A stretch of 64,000 bases of DNA from Salibacterium halotolerans (GCF_900115625.1 NZ_FOXD01000016.1:28730-92729); one strand, 5' to 3'. Counted from the stretch's first letter, positions 26,741 to 35,910 are shown. A program made the numbers and translations. Notes: generated by a model not told the origin, from the sequence alone.

Positions 26741-28423
26741 TTAATGCATTTCCAGCTTCTGCATTGCATTGGGTTCTTTCCGCTCCACTGCCTGTACAGC
26801 CGCGTTAACCGCCTCATCATAATAGCCTTTTTTAAAGAGGGACTCCGCCTCTATTAATGCGTTATGAATGACTTCCGAACTGCTTCTGTGCCGATTTCCA
26901 AGCTGAATGGCTCTTTCCGCCAAATGTGCCTGATCAATCGTAGCATGCAGCTGCTGATGAACTTTTTGAACATAATGCTCGGCATCCTCTACCGAAGCAT
27001 TGACTCTTCCCATTTCCACCGGTGATTCCTCCAGGTTGGATGCTGCCGCGTTCAGCCGTTCTCCGGCTGCATCCATTTCATTCAACAGACTGGATGGGAC
27101 TTTCGGTAGATATGAACGCTCAAGTGTCATCCGGTCCCGCAGAAGCTGCCTGCGCAGCGTCCGCAGGGTTTCAAGAGCTTTTAGTTCATCTTTGCGGAGC
27201 GTGTGGAGTTTCTCTTTGGAACGACGGATACTCTGGTCAATACCTGCTATATCTTTTTTCAGCTGTTCGAGATTTTTTTTCAGACCGGTAAAAGGCTGTT
27301 TTTGGTTTTCCTGAACATCCTGGAACACCCGCCATTCTTTCAGGGCTTCCTGAATGGACGTTTCCACCTTTTCCTGCCTCTTCTGTTCGTCCTCAGGAAT
27401 CCGGTAGCTTCGTTCCACTTTCCTCCGTTCCTCGCCTAGTGAAGAGGCCTGTTCTTCCAGGCGTGTCAGCTCTTCCCGTGTTTCAGGAGCATTTTCTTCC
27501 ACGAAACGCCGGGCTTCGACCTCTTTTTCCAGGGAGTCGTACGTTTCTTCAATGAATGTCCGGATTTCATCAAGTCGTTCCTGCACCCTTTCCAATTCAA
27601 GGTTTTCCACAGCTTTTTTCAGTTCCGGAAGTTCTTCCCTGATGCTTTTGACTTTATCCCGGATGTCATAATGACTGAGAATATACCCTTCCTGCTCCAT
27701 TTCCTGTACACCGTTCTCCAGTTCTGTACATTCGGCGCAAATATCTGTTTCAATATCCACAAGCAGTCCCGGCACCGTACTCATATTAAGTTCTTCCTGC
27801 TTCAGTTCAGTGTGAACCCGGCTTAAAATCTGATTCGCTTTTGTATAGTTTCCAGCGTCTCTTTCTTCCTGAAACTCCGTGAAGGCGGCTTCCATTTCCT
27901 TCAATTTCCTTTCGAAGACAGGAGCAGTACTGCCGAGAGAGAGACGGTTCTCTGCAAGATGCCCCTGCAGCTTCCCGAACATTTCACGGTTTTCTGTAAT
28001 ACCGCTGCGGTTTTCTTCTTCGCTATGTATGAGCTGTTCCACTTCACGGAAGATTTTTTGAATATGGGCATCCATATCCTGAAGCTGGTTGTCGACGCCT
28101 TCAATAAGCACGCGCGCTTTACCAAAACGGTATCTGTTTGCCCGTTCTTCAATATCAAAAAGGGCTTCCTCAATGTCAGGAAGATGTCTGCCAAGAATGT
28201 CATCCCACTCTTTACGCCATTCTTCGAATTTTTCCTCCGTCTCCCCGGACATTTTCAGATCTTTCACTTTTGCTATTTCATCAGCAACCGGCTTGTTCGA
28301 TATTTCCGATTTCCACTTTTCCAGCCGGTCCACACTTTTGTAAATGCTGCGGCGGGAAACTGCTCCATAGATAATAACAGCCGCCGTAACCAAAACTGCC
28401 GCTATAATGACGTAGTATACCAT
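26741..28423 (-). CDS. ezrA: septation ring formation regulator EzrA
   Basis: Membrane-anchored negative regulator of FtsZ ring assembly that keeps Z rings at midcell. 560 residues: one N-terminal transmembrane helix (about 2-22), then an almost wholly helical, spectrin-like cytoplasmic part with long Glu/Arg-rich coiled coils. Length matches the family (about 562). Conserved position next to the thiI-iscS pair and hisJ. Confidence 0.96.
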   Translation of the reverse strand: MVYYVIIAAVLVTAAVIIYGAVSRRSIYKSVDRLEKWKSEISNKPVADEIAKVKDLKMSGETEEKFEEWRKEWDDILGRHLPDIEEALFDIEERANRYRFGKARVLIEGVDNQLQDMDAHIQKIFREVEQLIHSEEENRSGITENREMFGKLQGHLAENRLSLGSTAPVFERKLKEMEAAFTEFQEERDAGNYTKANQILSRVHTELKQEELNMSTVPGLLVDIETDICAECTELENGVQEMEQEGYILSHYDIRDKVKSIREELPELKKAVENLELERVQERLDEIRTFIEETYDSLEKEVEARRFVEENAPETREELTRLEEQASSLGEERRKVERSYRIPEDEQKRQEKVETSIQEALKEWRVFQDVQENQKQPFTGLKKNLEQLKKDIAGIDQSIRRSKEKLHTLRKDELKALETLRTLRRQLLRDRMTLERSYLPKVPSSLLNEMDAAGERLNAAASNLEESPVEMGRVNASVEDAEHYVQKVHQQLHATIDQAHLAERAIQLGNRHRSSSEVIHNALIEAESLFKKGYYDEAVNAAVQAVERKEPNAMQKLEMH

Positions 28424-28671
28424 GAGTCTTCACTCCAGTTTGCGCACACTTTTCTGTATTTTTCGTCAGGACTCGTCCATTTTCCTGCTTAATGAGACAA
28501 AATATTCACTCCGGCACAGGGCGTGCGCGGATGACTTCCTAATGGAAATTATCATTCCATTTTCGTATTTTTTATGAGAAAGGTACCTTTATGATAACAT
28601 GGAAATACTTATCATGTGGGAGAAGTTTAAATAAAATTAAAAATCAATGGAAAATGGATGGAGGAGAGGAG

Positions 28672-29469
28672 ATGCACATCACACGCGACGGTCATATTCA
28701 TACGCCTTTCTGCCCGCACGGTTCGACAGATTCGTTTCATGCGTATATCGAGCGTGCTTTGAAGGAGGAGCTTGAGACCATCACTTTCACAGAGCATGCA
28801 CCGCTTCCGGAAGGATTCACAGATCCTGTGCCGGATAAAGACAGCGCGATGGCAGCGGTTGATCTCGAACAATATATCGAAACGATCAATGAATTGAAAA
28901 AAGAGTACCGCAGCGATATCACGATATTAACTGGACTGGAAATCGATTATATCAAAGGGTTTGATGCCAGTACGAAAGCGATGATGAACGAGATCGGTCC
29001 TTACCTGGATGACAGTATTTTATCCGTTCACTTTCTGCACGCGGCTGATTCCTGGTTTTGTATCGACTACAGTGCCGGCATGTTTGCAGCCTTTGTCGAG
29101 GCAGCCGACTCTCTGGAGAATGCCGTGAATCTCTACTACGACACCGTTCTCCACTCGATAGAAAGCGATCTTGGACCTTATAAACCAAGGCGCCTGGGCC
29201 ATATGACACTTATAAAAAAGTTCCAGAAAAAATTCCCGTCAATAAATACCGCTTCTTATACCGGAGAGGTGCTGGATGCAGTCCGCCGCTGTGATATGAC
29301 GCTTGATTTCAACGGTGCCGGCTTCGCAAAAACCTGGTGCCGCGAACCTTACCCGGATCTTAATACAGCAAGGGAAGCATCGAAAAGGGGCATCCCTCTT
29401 ATATACGGATCCGACGCCCATCAGGCTCTGGATATGATGCAGGGGGCAGAAACCATTACGGCTCTTTAA
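28672..29469 (+). CDS. hisJ: histidinol-phosphatase, PHP family
   Basis: Dephosphorylates histidinol phosphate to histidinol in histidine synthesis. The 266-residue PHP-fold enzyme has metal ligands in DGHIHTPFCPHG (N-terminus), FTEHAPLP, GLEIDYI, and the C-terminal GSDAHQ. ATG at 28672 is chosen because GGAGGAGAGG lies directly upstream and it gives the family length (268 in B. subtilis); an upstream in-frame ATG would add 27 unlikely residues. Divergent from ezrA and convergent with refZ. The 249 bp upstream hold a 7-bp dyad, ATGATAA...TTATCAT, near 28589-28613. Confidence 0.93.
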   Translation: MHITRDGHIHTPFCPHGSTDSFHAYIERALKEELETITFTEHAPLPEGFTDPVPDKDSAMAAVDLEQYIETINELKKEYRSDITILTGLEIDYIKGFDASTKAMMNEIGPYLDDSILSVHFLHAADSWFCIDYSAGMFAAFVEAADSLENAVNLYYDTVLHSIESDLGPYKPRRLGHMTLIKKFQKKFPSINTASYTGEVLDAVRRCDMTLDFNGAGFAKTWCREPYPDLNTAREASKRGIPLIYGSDAHQALDMMQGAETITAL

Positions 29470-29472
29470 TAA

Positions 29473-30120
29473 TCAAAGATGGACCGGACGGGGACGTTTC
29501 TGCTCTGTATGTCCCGGCGTCACAAGTGCACTGTACATCCAGTTCCTGATTTCTTTCAGGTACAGTATTACAAAGGGTGCCTGCTGGGGCTGCATGTGAA
29601 ACACTTCCCGTACGTACTGATGATGCAGAAAAGGCATCAATATCATACTGCGGAAATGCATGATGGTCCAATGAGACACCCCGGGGTGAAATACACCTTC
29701 TTTCACCCCATCCTGCAGTACAACCGAATAAAGGTGCTTTTCCTTCATCAAATAGGTGGAAGTGAGTTCCCGGATAAGCATCGAATCCAGCGTCATTTCG
29801 CGGAGAACAAAACGCGCCCGCTGGTGATGCTGCTGCATATAAAGCAGAATGTGCTCCGCCATATCCATCATCCGCTCAAACGCATTTTTCCCTTCACGGA
29901 TTGATATGTCCTCCAAATGGGCCATGTATCCTTCCAGAAAATCAACGACGAGCGCTTCAAGAAGCCCCTGTTTCCCTCCAAAATAGTAAGAAATGAGGGA
30001 TAGATTGACACCTGTCCGCCCTGCAATGTCCCGCACGGATGTGCCGTCAAATCCCCTGTTGGTGAACAACACAGCCGCTTCCTGAATAATTCTGCCGCGG
30101 GTGTCTGCCATCTGCGTCAT
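29473..30120 (-). CDS. refZ: TetR-type regulator of division and chromosome capture at sporulation, RefZ
   Basis: 215-residue DNA-binding protein: a TetR HTH in the first 50 residues (TSVRDIAGRTGVNLSLISYYFGG, shown in part: VRDIAGRTGVNLSLISYY) and a helical C-terminal domain. Position beside hisJ and the GAF protein, as in B. subtilis yttP/refZ, supports the name. RefZ binds sites near the origin and influences FtsZ placement and chromosome capture in the forespore. AAAGGAGG lies 6 bp before the ATG. The stop is 4 bp from the hisJ stop. Confidence 0.88.
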   Translation of the reverse strand: MTQMADTRGRIIQEAAVLFTNRGFDGTSVRDIAGRTGVNLSLISYYFGGKQGLLEALVVDFLEGYMAHLEDISIREGKNAFERMMDMAEHILLYMQQHHQRARFVLREMTLDSMLIRELTSTYLMKEKHLYSVVLQDGVKEGVFHPGVSHWTIMHFRSMILMPFLHHQYVREVFHMQPQQAPFVILYLKEIRNWMYSALVTPGHTEQKRPRPVHL

Positions 30121-30307
30121 TTCGTTCCTCCTTTTGCTTTTCTTCCTGTTCCGGCCGGCTGTAGTATATCTTCCGCATGCGGTCCTTGTTCTCCTTTAAA
30201 AACATGTCGACATTTCCCATTGTATTTTGCAGTCATTATGAAAAGACGGTGCCGGAGCGTTTATGCTATACTCCTTTTTGAAAAAGTGTTTCGAAGGAGG
30301 TAGACCT

Positions 30308-30793
30308 ATGTTTGAACCCGTTTCCTATCAAGGAACGCAGAAGGACCATTTTGACATGCTGCGTAAACAGCTCCTTTCCCTGATTGAAGAAGAAACAGAC
30401 AGAACGGCAAATCTTGCCAACGCTTCTGCACTGCTTCATCAGTTTTTGGAGAATGTAAACTGGACAGGGATTTATCTATATCATGAGGAAGACGAAGAAC
30501 TTGTGCTGGGACCTTTTCAGGGGCTGCCGGCCTGCATACGGATTCCGTTTGAAAAGGGTGTGTGCGGAACGAGTGCTTCAGAAAAACGCACCGTCCGGGT
30601 GGATGATGTGAACAGCTTCCCCGGTCATATTGCCTGCGATGCTGCATCCCGATCCGAGATTGTGGTTCCTCTTCTCAAAGACGGCCATCTTATCGGTGTT
30701 CTCGATATTGACAGCCCCGTCTACAACCGGTTCAGCGAAGAAGACCAGCAATTCCTCGAGCAATTCGCCGCAGCACTTACAACGCATCTCTAA
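30308..30793 (+). CDS. ytsP: GAF-domain free methionine-R-sulfoxide reductase (YtsP)
   Basis: 161-residue single GAF domain. Cys76, Cys86 and Cys110 have the same spacing as the three conserved cysteines of E. coli free-methionine-(R)-sulfoxide reductase, with motifs WTGIYLY, LGPFQGLPAC and HIACDAASRSEIVVPL. It should reduce free Met-R-O with thioredoxin. The ATG at 30308 follows GAAGGAGGT by 7 bp. A TGnTATACT-like -10 (about 30267-30272) suggests its own promoter, divergent from refZ. Confidence 0.9.
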   Translation: MFEPVSYQGTQKDHFDMLRKQLLSLIEEETDRTANLANASALLHQFLENVNWTGIYLYHEEDEELVLGPFQGLPACIRIPFEKGVCGTSASEKRTVRVDDVNSFPGHIACDAASRSEIVVPLLKDGHLIGVLDIDSPVYNRFSEEDQQFLEQFAAALTTHL

Positions 30794-30799
30794 ACAAAC

Positions 30800-31203
30800 A
30801 GAACAGATAATTTCAAAAGAGCCAAATAGGGATTCGCTGACATATAAGCAGGCGTTTTTTCTTGGGTGCAAAACGGCGGCGCTTTCAGAGCGGACCGGCT
30901 CCCTAGACACTATAACAACTGCTGCTGCCCTTAGTGTCCACGTAAGCGGGATCGGTGGACTCTGGAACTCCTCCACCGGCCGATAGTGTCCACGGATTTT
31001 TACCGGCATCCACTATCATCTGATTACAGCGGCCTAATGTCCCCCAAACAGTGATCCGCGGACACTATACCTTTATTTTTCGGTGTTAGTGTCCACGGTC
31101 CGATGACTGACAGCCGGCCGCTGCCTCGCTCTGGTATACCCGGCATGCGCTGCAGACGGACGCCTTTTTCGCTTCCGCCCTTGGTTACATGCGCTGTATC
31201 ATA
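30800..31203. repeat. intergenic region with clustered TAGTGTCC repeats
   Basis: No gene seen. Three direct copies of TAGTGTCCACG (about 30932, 30984 and 31086) and two inverted copies (GACACTAT at 30906 and GGACACTATA at 31060) lie within 190 bp. They pair into hairpins such as GACACTAT...TTAGTGTC (30906-30938) and GGACACTA...TAGTGTCC (31060-31094). The function is unknown. It may be a small repeat-derived insertion. Confidence 0.6.
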
Positions 31204-31207
31204 GAAA

Positions 31208-31247
31208 AAAATCCCGAACGATCCCCTTAAGGATCGTTCGGGATTTT
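31208..31247. terminator. bidirectional terminator between ytsP and ytrP
   Basis: A perfect 17-bp stem AAAATCCCGAACGATCC / GGATCGTTCGGGATTTT with a 6-nt loop and T/A runs on both sides. The GAACGAT core is shared with the hairpins at 18440, 40656 and 41555. Confidence 0.92.
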
Positions 31248-31291
31248 TGTTCTGCCTATGCTGAATGTTCGGTTTTTCCTCACCGTTATTC

Positions 31292-31309
31292 TTTGTTGCC
31301 CCAGTCTCG
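31292..31309 (-). repeat. solo end of the 53-bp-repeat element family
   Basis: TTTGTTGCCCCAGTCTCG closely matches the element end TTTTGTCCCAGTCTCG of the inverted copy (41492-41507). It directly abuts the ytrP stop codon (31313). No 53-bp repeats accompany it, so it is a remnant end or a chance match. Confidence 0.45.
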
Positions 31310-31312
31310 TTT

Positions 31313-33034
31313 TCATATTTCATATACTACTTGATTTTTTCCTTCACGCTTTGCGCGGTACAATGCCTGGTCAGCACTTAGGAACAGGTCATGGAGCGTG
31401 GTCTCCCCACCGCTGATCCATGATGATGCGCCGCATGATATCGTGACAGAGGGGTAGGAAGCGGTCTCCACATGCCTGACAATGCGGTCCGCTACTTTCC
31501 GTCCTGCTTCCAAAGAGGTCTGCGGGAGGTAAACAGCCAGTTCTTCGCCTCCCCATCTTGCCGCGGTATCCTGTGATCGTATATTCTGCTCCATAATTTC
31601 GCCTACCTGAACAATGAGACTATCTCCGGTCTGGTGGCCGAAATTGTCATTGATACTCTTGAAATTATCAATATCAAAAAGAAGAAATGTCCCCTGGTTT
31701 TCCTTATTAAGGGAGTCACTCATCTGCTGCTCCAGGTACCTTCTCGAATGCAGTTTGGTCAAGTGATCTGTGATGACAAGTTTTTCAAGTTTCTCATGAA
31801 GCACCGCATTCATAAACGCGAGGGTAGAGTGATGAACGAGAGACTGCAGCAGTTTGAACTGATGAAAGGTGAACGTTTTTGGTTCGATGCCGAGAACAAT
31901 GACCGCCCCTTTCAGTTCATCGCTCTGCTTCATCGGAACAGCCATCATGGAACGGAAACCATCGAAATGGTACGACGGTTCTTCCAAAAGATCTCCAGTG
32001 AACACCGCTTCATGATTACGTTCAAAATAATCCATCACTCGAAAAATGGTCTCCATCCGCTCCGGTGCCTGAAAATACTCATCGTTCAGCATCCTCAGAT
32101 TACGAACATCATCCATCAAAATGTAACCCTGCCTGCTCTCAGGTATAAACTTTTCAATCTGTCTCTGCATGCTCTCCACGGTTTCCTCAAATTTTCTTGT
32201 GGAATTGAGAAAGTGGGATGTTTCGTTAATCAGCTGCAGATCTTTTATCAATGTGCGCGACTGCTGGTACAGCTCCGCATTTTCCAGCGCACTTCCGCCT
32301 GTGTCGGTCAGCGTTTTAATATAATCCCGTTCCTTTTCATCCTCGACAAGCTGCTGCCCGGCTTCCATGCTCAATACACCATAAACCCCCTGTTTACCGA
32401 GCAACGGTATATAAAGAACAGATATTCCTTCTTTTTCTGTATCCGCTGTCTGGATCTGTCCGAGCAGGTATGTCTGCTGCATTTTTTCGTTGATGTTCTG
32501 AAAACCAAAGGAGCAGTCAATATGCCCCATATCTGAGTGAACCTCCCAGTCCTGGGCGAGATGAAGCGCGATGCGGCTATCGGGATAGATGAATTCAAGA
32601 GCCTGTACTATTTCTTTCAGTACAGCCGCCGCCTTCATCGAAGAATGGAATTTCTTTGTTACCTGCACCATCAGGGCGTAACGCTTATCTTTCTCTTTAC
32701 CGATGCGATACTGCTCCTGAAGCCTGCGCTTCAAGAAAGGAATCAGCCCGCTGAGAAAAAAATATAGTCCTGTGCTATTTGGTTGATCCCGGTTAATAAT
32801 TGCTCCGGCGGTCCAAAAACGCTCCTCAATCTGAAACAGTTTTTCTTCCTTAAATGTTTCTGTTTTTTCCGGAAGGGTTCCATCGGTGTAAGCAGATACT
32901 GTTTCGCCATGGTCATTCTTTAAAAAAAGAGTGCAGGGGCCAAACAGGTCCCTGACTTCCTTCGTGTCCAGAATATCTTCCCACATCCTCCGGTATTGCG
33001 CTGTTTCGTCCGATGATAATTCTATATTTTTCAT
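31313..33034 (-). CDS. dgcP: GAF-GGDEF diguanylate cyclase (YtrP/DgcP)
   Basis: 573-residue soluble protein: two GAF-like domains (about 110-260 and 270-410) and a C-terminal GGDEF domain (about 415-573). The active site reads RWGGEEL, and the RxxD inhibitory site (RSQD) is five residues before it, so an active, product-inhibited cyclase making c-di-GMP from two GTP is expected. B. subtilis DgcP (579 aa) has the same domains and the same neighbours (ytsP and rpsD). No transmembrane segment seen. Convergent with ytsP, divergent from rpsD. Confidence 0.92.
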   Translation of the reverse strand: MKNIELSSDETAQYRRMWEDILDTKEVRDLFGPCTLFLKNDHGETVSAYTDGTLPEKTETFKEEKLFQIEERFWTAGAIINRDQPNSTGLYFFLSGLIPFLKRRLQEQYRIGKEKDKRYALMVQVTKKFHSSMKAAAVLKEIVQALEFIYPDSRIALHLAQDWEVHSDMGHIDCSFGFQNINEKMQQTYLLGQIQTADTEKEGISVLYIPLLGKQGVYGVLSMEAGQQLVEDEKERDYIKTLTDTGGSALENAELYQQSRTLIKDLQLINETSHFLNSTRKFEETVESMQRQIEKFIPESRQGYILMDDVRNLRMLNDEYFQAPERMETIFRVMDYFERNHEAVFTGDLLEEPSYHFDGFRSMMAVPMKQSDELKGAVIVLGIEPKTFTFHQFKLLQSLVHHSTLAFMNAVLHEKLEKLVITDHLTKLHSRRYLEQQMSDSLNKENQGTFLLFDIDNFKSINDNFGHQTGDSLIVQVGEIMEQNIRSQDTAARWGGEELAVYLPQTSLEAGRKVADRIVRHVETASYPSVTISCGASSWISGGETTLHDLFLSADQALYRAKREGKNQVVYEI

Positions 33035-33233
33035 ATTTTCACACCACCGCCTGCGTTTTTTCCCCTGAATATTTCCGATCCCCTCAACCTTATTTGAACC
33101 GTCTGTAATATTTGATTCTTTATACCTGTGACTTATTTATATACTGCATTATAACTTATTTTTATTAAAATTTCTGTGATTTTTTTCAATTTATTAAAAT
33201 TATCTTACCAGTGTTTATTTGACGGTATTTATG

Positions 33234-33262
33234 TTGACTTCAGCTGCACAAAAATATATAAT
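33234..33262 (+). promoter_or_regulatory. sigma-A promoter of rpsD
   Basis: TTGACT (33234-33239), 17-bp spacer, TATAAT (33257-33262). It gives an untranslated leader of about 205 nt before rpsD. Confidence 0.85.
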
Positions 33263-33278
33263 TGCTTTTGTGTTAAAA

Positions 33279-33406
33279 GACAGCCCGGACATACTTGATG
33301 TGTGCACCCTTGTCATTTTGTTCCTTGCATCCGCGGCTGAAGAGACGATGCAAGGTGTATTGCGTACCCCCTAGCTGTCGGGGCGAAGATACATGAAAAC
33401 AAAATG
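33279..33406 (+). promoter_or_regulatory. structured rpsD leader, candidate S4 autoregulatory RNA
   Basis: The leader can form CCTTGCATC/GATGCAAGG (33323-33331 with 33347-33355), enclosed by GACAGC/GCTGTC (33279-33284 with 33374-33379), while CATTTTGTT (33314-33322) can pair with AACAAAATG (33398-33406). The last two pairings cross, so they form a pseudoknot or are alternatives. Bacillus rpsD is known to be controlled by S4 binding its own leader; the fold here is consistent, but the match is by eye. Confidence 0.6.
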
Positions 33407-33476
33407 AGCATGTCAGGAGATTGTCAATGGTCTTCTTTTTCCAATACTTTTTAAAAATAAAAGGAGGCGCTCTTGT

Positions 33477-34079
33477 ATGGCACGTTATACAGGACCTACT
33501 TGGAAAAAATCGCGTCGTTTCGGCGTATCGCTGAGCGGCACTGGTAAAGAACTCGAAAAACGCCCGTATCCTCCGGGTGAACACGGACCGACCCAGCGTC
33601 GGAAGCTTTCCGAATACGGCGAGCAGCTCCAGGAAAAACAAAAGCTCCGTTACATGTACGGACTTAATGAAAAGCAGTTTCTCCGCACGTTTAAACAGGC
33701 AGGTAATCTGCCGGGCGTACACGGTGAAAACTTCCTTATTCTTCTGGAATCCCGTCTTGATAATATCGTGTACCGTCTCGGACTTTCCCGCACCCGTAAA
33801 GGTGCCCGTCAGCTCGTGACACACGGTCATATCACGGTAGACGGCGGCCGGGTCGACGTACCTTCCTACCGCCTGAAACCAGGACAGACGATCAGCGTAC
33901 GTGAAAAGTCCCAGAATCTCTCGGTTATCAATGACGCTCTGGAAGCAAGCAGTTTTGTGCCGGAATTTCTTAACTTCGATGAAGATAAAAAAGAAGGCAC
34001 ATACACCCGCTACCCGGAACGCTCCGAACTTCCATCCGAAATCACCGAAGCGCTTATCGTTGAGTTCTATTCCCGGTAA
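33477..34079 (+). CDS. rpsD: 30S ribosomal protein S4
   Basis: Primary 16S rRNA-binding protein that nucleates 30S assembly. 200 residues with the N-terminal S4 region ([31 protein letters not shown]) and the S4 RNA-binding domain ([29 protein letters not shown]). No zinc-binding Cys motif, as in most Bacillus S4. AAAGGAGG precedes the start. Monocistronic, with a strong promoter, a structured leader and a strong terminator. Confidence 0.98.
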   Translation: MARYTGPTWKKSRRFGVSLSGTGKELEKRPYPPGEHGPTQRRKLSEYGEQLQEKQKLRYMYGLNEKQFLRTFKQAGNLPGVHGENFLILLESRLDNIVYRLGLSRTRKGARQLVTHGHITVDGGRVDVPSYRLKPGQTISVREKSQNLSVINDALEASSFVPEFLNFDEDKKEGTYTRYPERSELPSEITEALIVEFYSR

Positions 34080-34105
34080 TCGCTGCAGTTTGCGGGATAC
34101 TATTC

Positions 34106-34148
34106 AAAAACCCCCGGAATGTTGGAATACAACATTCCGGGGGTTTTT
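34106..34148 (+). terminator. intrinsic terminator of rpsD
   Basis: AACCCCCGGAATGTTG pairs perfectly with CAACATTCCGGGGGTT around a 5-nt loop, then TTT. It is about 30 bp after the rpsD stop. Confidence 0.93.
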
Positions 34149-34202
34149 CATTATCCGTCTTTCTGAAACAGCAACATCGTGTTTCATTATAAGTAAAATA
34201 CG

Positions 34203-34231
34203 TTGACTTTTGCAGCGAGGCTTGATATGTT
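34203..34231 (+). promoter_or_regulatory. sigma-A-type promoter of the AbgT gene
   Basis: TTGACT (34203-34208), 17 bp, TATGTT (34226-34231), about 40 bp before the start codon. Confidence 0.6.
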
Positions 34232-34273
34232 TCATTCCGACTAAATAGATAAGATTAAAAGGGAGGTATAGAA

Positions 34274-35791
34274 ATGCCGGAAAATAAAGATAGTATTTCC
34301 AGGCCTCGAAAGTTTTTATTTCGTATTCTGGATGGCATTGAGTGGATTGGAAACAAACTTCCCTCTCCCCTATTACTGTTTGCCATATTAGCACTTATTG
34401 TTATTGTCATTTCCGGAATTTTTTCAGGAGTATCTGTTACGAATCCTACAACATCCGAGGTTGTAGAAGTCAAAAATCTTTTAAGCGTCAGCGGGCTGGA
34501 GTACATATTCAGCAGTGCTGTGGATAACTTCATTGGTTTCGCTCCACTCGGGGCTGTCCTTGTTACGATGCTTGGTATCGGTCTCGCTGAACAAACCGGA
34601 CTGATTCATTCTACATTAAGAGGCGTTGTTTTCAGCGTTCCAAACCGCCTGTTAACGGCAGCTCTTGTATTCGCAGGTGTGATGTCCAGTCTTGCTGTCA
34701 ACGCCGGGTATGTTGTCCTCCCGCCTCTGGGAGCTGTGTTGTTCCTTGGGTTGGGCCGGCATCCGCTGGCTGGTCTGGCTGCAGCATTCGCCGGAGTGTC
34801 CGGAGGATTCGGTGCGAATCTGGCGCTCACATCTACAGATGCGATTCTTCAGGAACTGACCGCGGAAGCAGCGCAAACAATTGATCCTGCGTATGCGGAG
34901 ACGATAACCGTGACGATGAACTACTTCTTCGCCGCGGCATCCGTGCTCCTTATTACGTTCATCGGCACGATTGTTACCGACAAAATCGTGGGACCCCGTC
35001 TTGGAAAATACAGCGGCGGAGCGCAGGAAGATTTAGAGAAGCTGACGTCCCAGGAGAAACGCGGGATGCGGTTTGCCGGTATCGGCTTTATTGTAACATT
35101 CGCCGTTATGGTTTATCTGTCTCTCGGCCCTCTCCGTGGAGATGGCGCATATATAGATTCTCCGTTTTTCAACGCTCTCGTCTTTGTGATTTTTATTTTG
35201 TTCTTTGTCCCGGGTCTTATTTACGGTATCGTATCGAAAGAAATACGAAATGATAAGGACCTGACGACGTTACTCGGAAAAACGATGGCGAGTATGAGCG
35301 GCTACATTGCGTTGGCTTTCACAGCCGGGCAGTTCATCGCGTATTTCCGTGAAACAAATCTTGGAACGGTTATTGCGTTCAACGGAGCAGAATTTTTACA
35401 GGACACGGGCTTCGACGGCATTAATTTGATCCTCACTTTCATGGGGATTACGATGATCGTCAACTTCTTCATTGGAAGTTCTTCGGCCAAGTGGACTATT
35501 TTAGCGCCGGTATTTGTTCCCATTATGATGAACCTTAATTACTCACCGGAATTCACGACATTGTTATACAGAATCTCAGACTCGGTCACAAATATGATTA
35601 CACCGCTGCTTTTGTACTTTCCTGTTATTATCGCCTTTGCCCAGCGTTACGATAAAAAAGTCGGCATTGGTACGTTAATTGCCATGATGATTCCGTATTC
35701 CATCGCTTTTCTTGCAGGGTGGCTGGTCCTTCTTCTCATCTGGGTACTGCTCGGCATTCCGGTCGGCCCAGGCGCCCCTATTTACTATTAG
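34274..35791 (+). CDS. AbgT family transporter
   Basis: 505-residue polytopic membrane protein of the AbgT family. About eleven hydrophobic helices are visible, with family landmarks NKLPSPLLLF near the N-terminus, the conserved re-entrant stretches SLAVNAGYVVLPPLGA and GGFGANLALTSTDA, and SSSAKWTILAPVFVPI and NMITPLLLYFP near the C-terminus. Members import p-aminobenzoyl-glutamate or export sulfonamide-like drugs using ion gradients; the substrate here cannot be told. GGGAGG lies 7 bp upstream. It is inserted between rpsD and tyrS, which are neighbours in B. subtilis. Confidence 0.93.
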   Translation: MPENKDSISRPRKFLFRILDGIEWIGNKLPSPLLLFAILALIVIVISGIFSGVSVTNPTTSEVVEVKNLLSVSGLEYIFSSAVDNFIGFAPLGAVLVTMLGIGLAEQTGLIHSTLRGVVFSVPNRLLTAALVFAGVMSSLAVNAGYVVLPPLGAVLFLGLGRHPLAGLAAAFAGVSGGFGANLALTSTDAILQELTAEAAQTIDPAYAETITVTMNYFFAAASVLLITFIGTIVTDKIVGPRLGKYSGGAQEDLEKLTSQEKRGMRFAGIGFIVTFAVMVYLSLGPLRGDGAYIDSPFFNALVFVIFILFFVPGLIYGIVSKEIRNDKDLTTLLGKTMASMSGYIALAFTAGQFIAYFRETNLGTVIAFNGAEFLQDTGFDGINLILTFMGITMIVNFFIGSSSAKWTILAPVFVPIMMNLNYSPEFTTLLYRISDSVTNMITPLLLYFPVIIAFAQRYDKKVGIGTLIAMMIPYSIAFLAGWLVLLLIWVLLGIPVGPGAPIYY

Positions 35792-35818
35792 TTTTCTGCC
35801 GCGGTACCTTTTTCGGCA

Positions 35819-35902
35819 TTATTTCGGCGGAACGCGGGCGTTTATCGGCGGTTTCCATCGATTTATCAGCGGTTCAGCCATGTTTACCGGCGGAATTGCT
35901 GC
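35819..35902 (+). repeat. four tandem 21-bp repeats
   Basis: The core CGGCGG (or CAGCGG) recurs at 35825, 35846, 35867 and 35888, exactly 21 bp apart, each preceded by a TTTA/TTAT-type stretch. It lies just after the AbgT stop and before the shared terminator. The period of 21 could be seven codons or two DNA turns, but no start or ribosome site marks a gene. Confidence 0.7.
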
Positions 35903-35910
35903 GGAGCATA

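Noticed and set aside
28589..28613. ATGATAA...TTATCAT dyad upstream of hisJ as an operator
   Set aside because: Seven-bp AT-rich arms with an 11-bp gap are common by chance in this region, so it is only mentioned in the hisJ entry.
31634..32536. Long open frame antisense to dgcP
   Set aside because: It lies wholly opposite a well-supported GGDEF gene, its composition mirrors the sense codons, and no ribosome site or family match is seen. The same holds for long antisense frames opposite ytoI, ackA, acsA and thiI.
33273..33830. 185-codon minus-strand frame opposite rpsD and its leader
   Set aside because: Antisense to the ribosomal protein gene and its structured leader. It shows no protein features.
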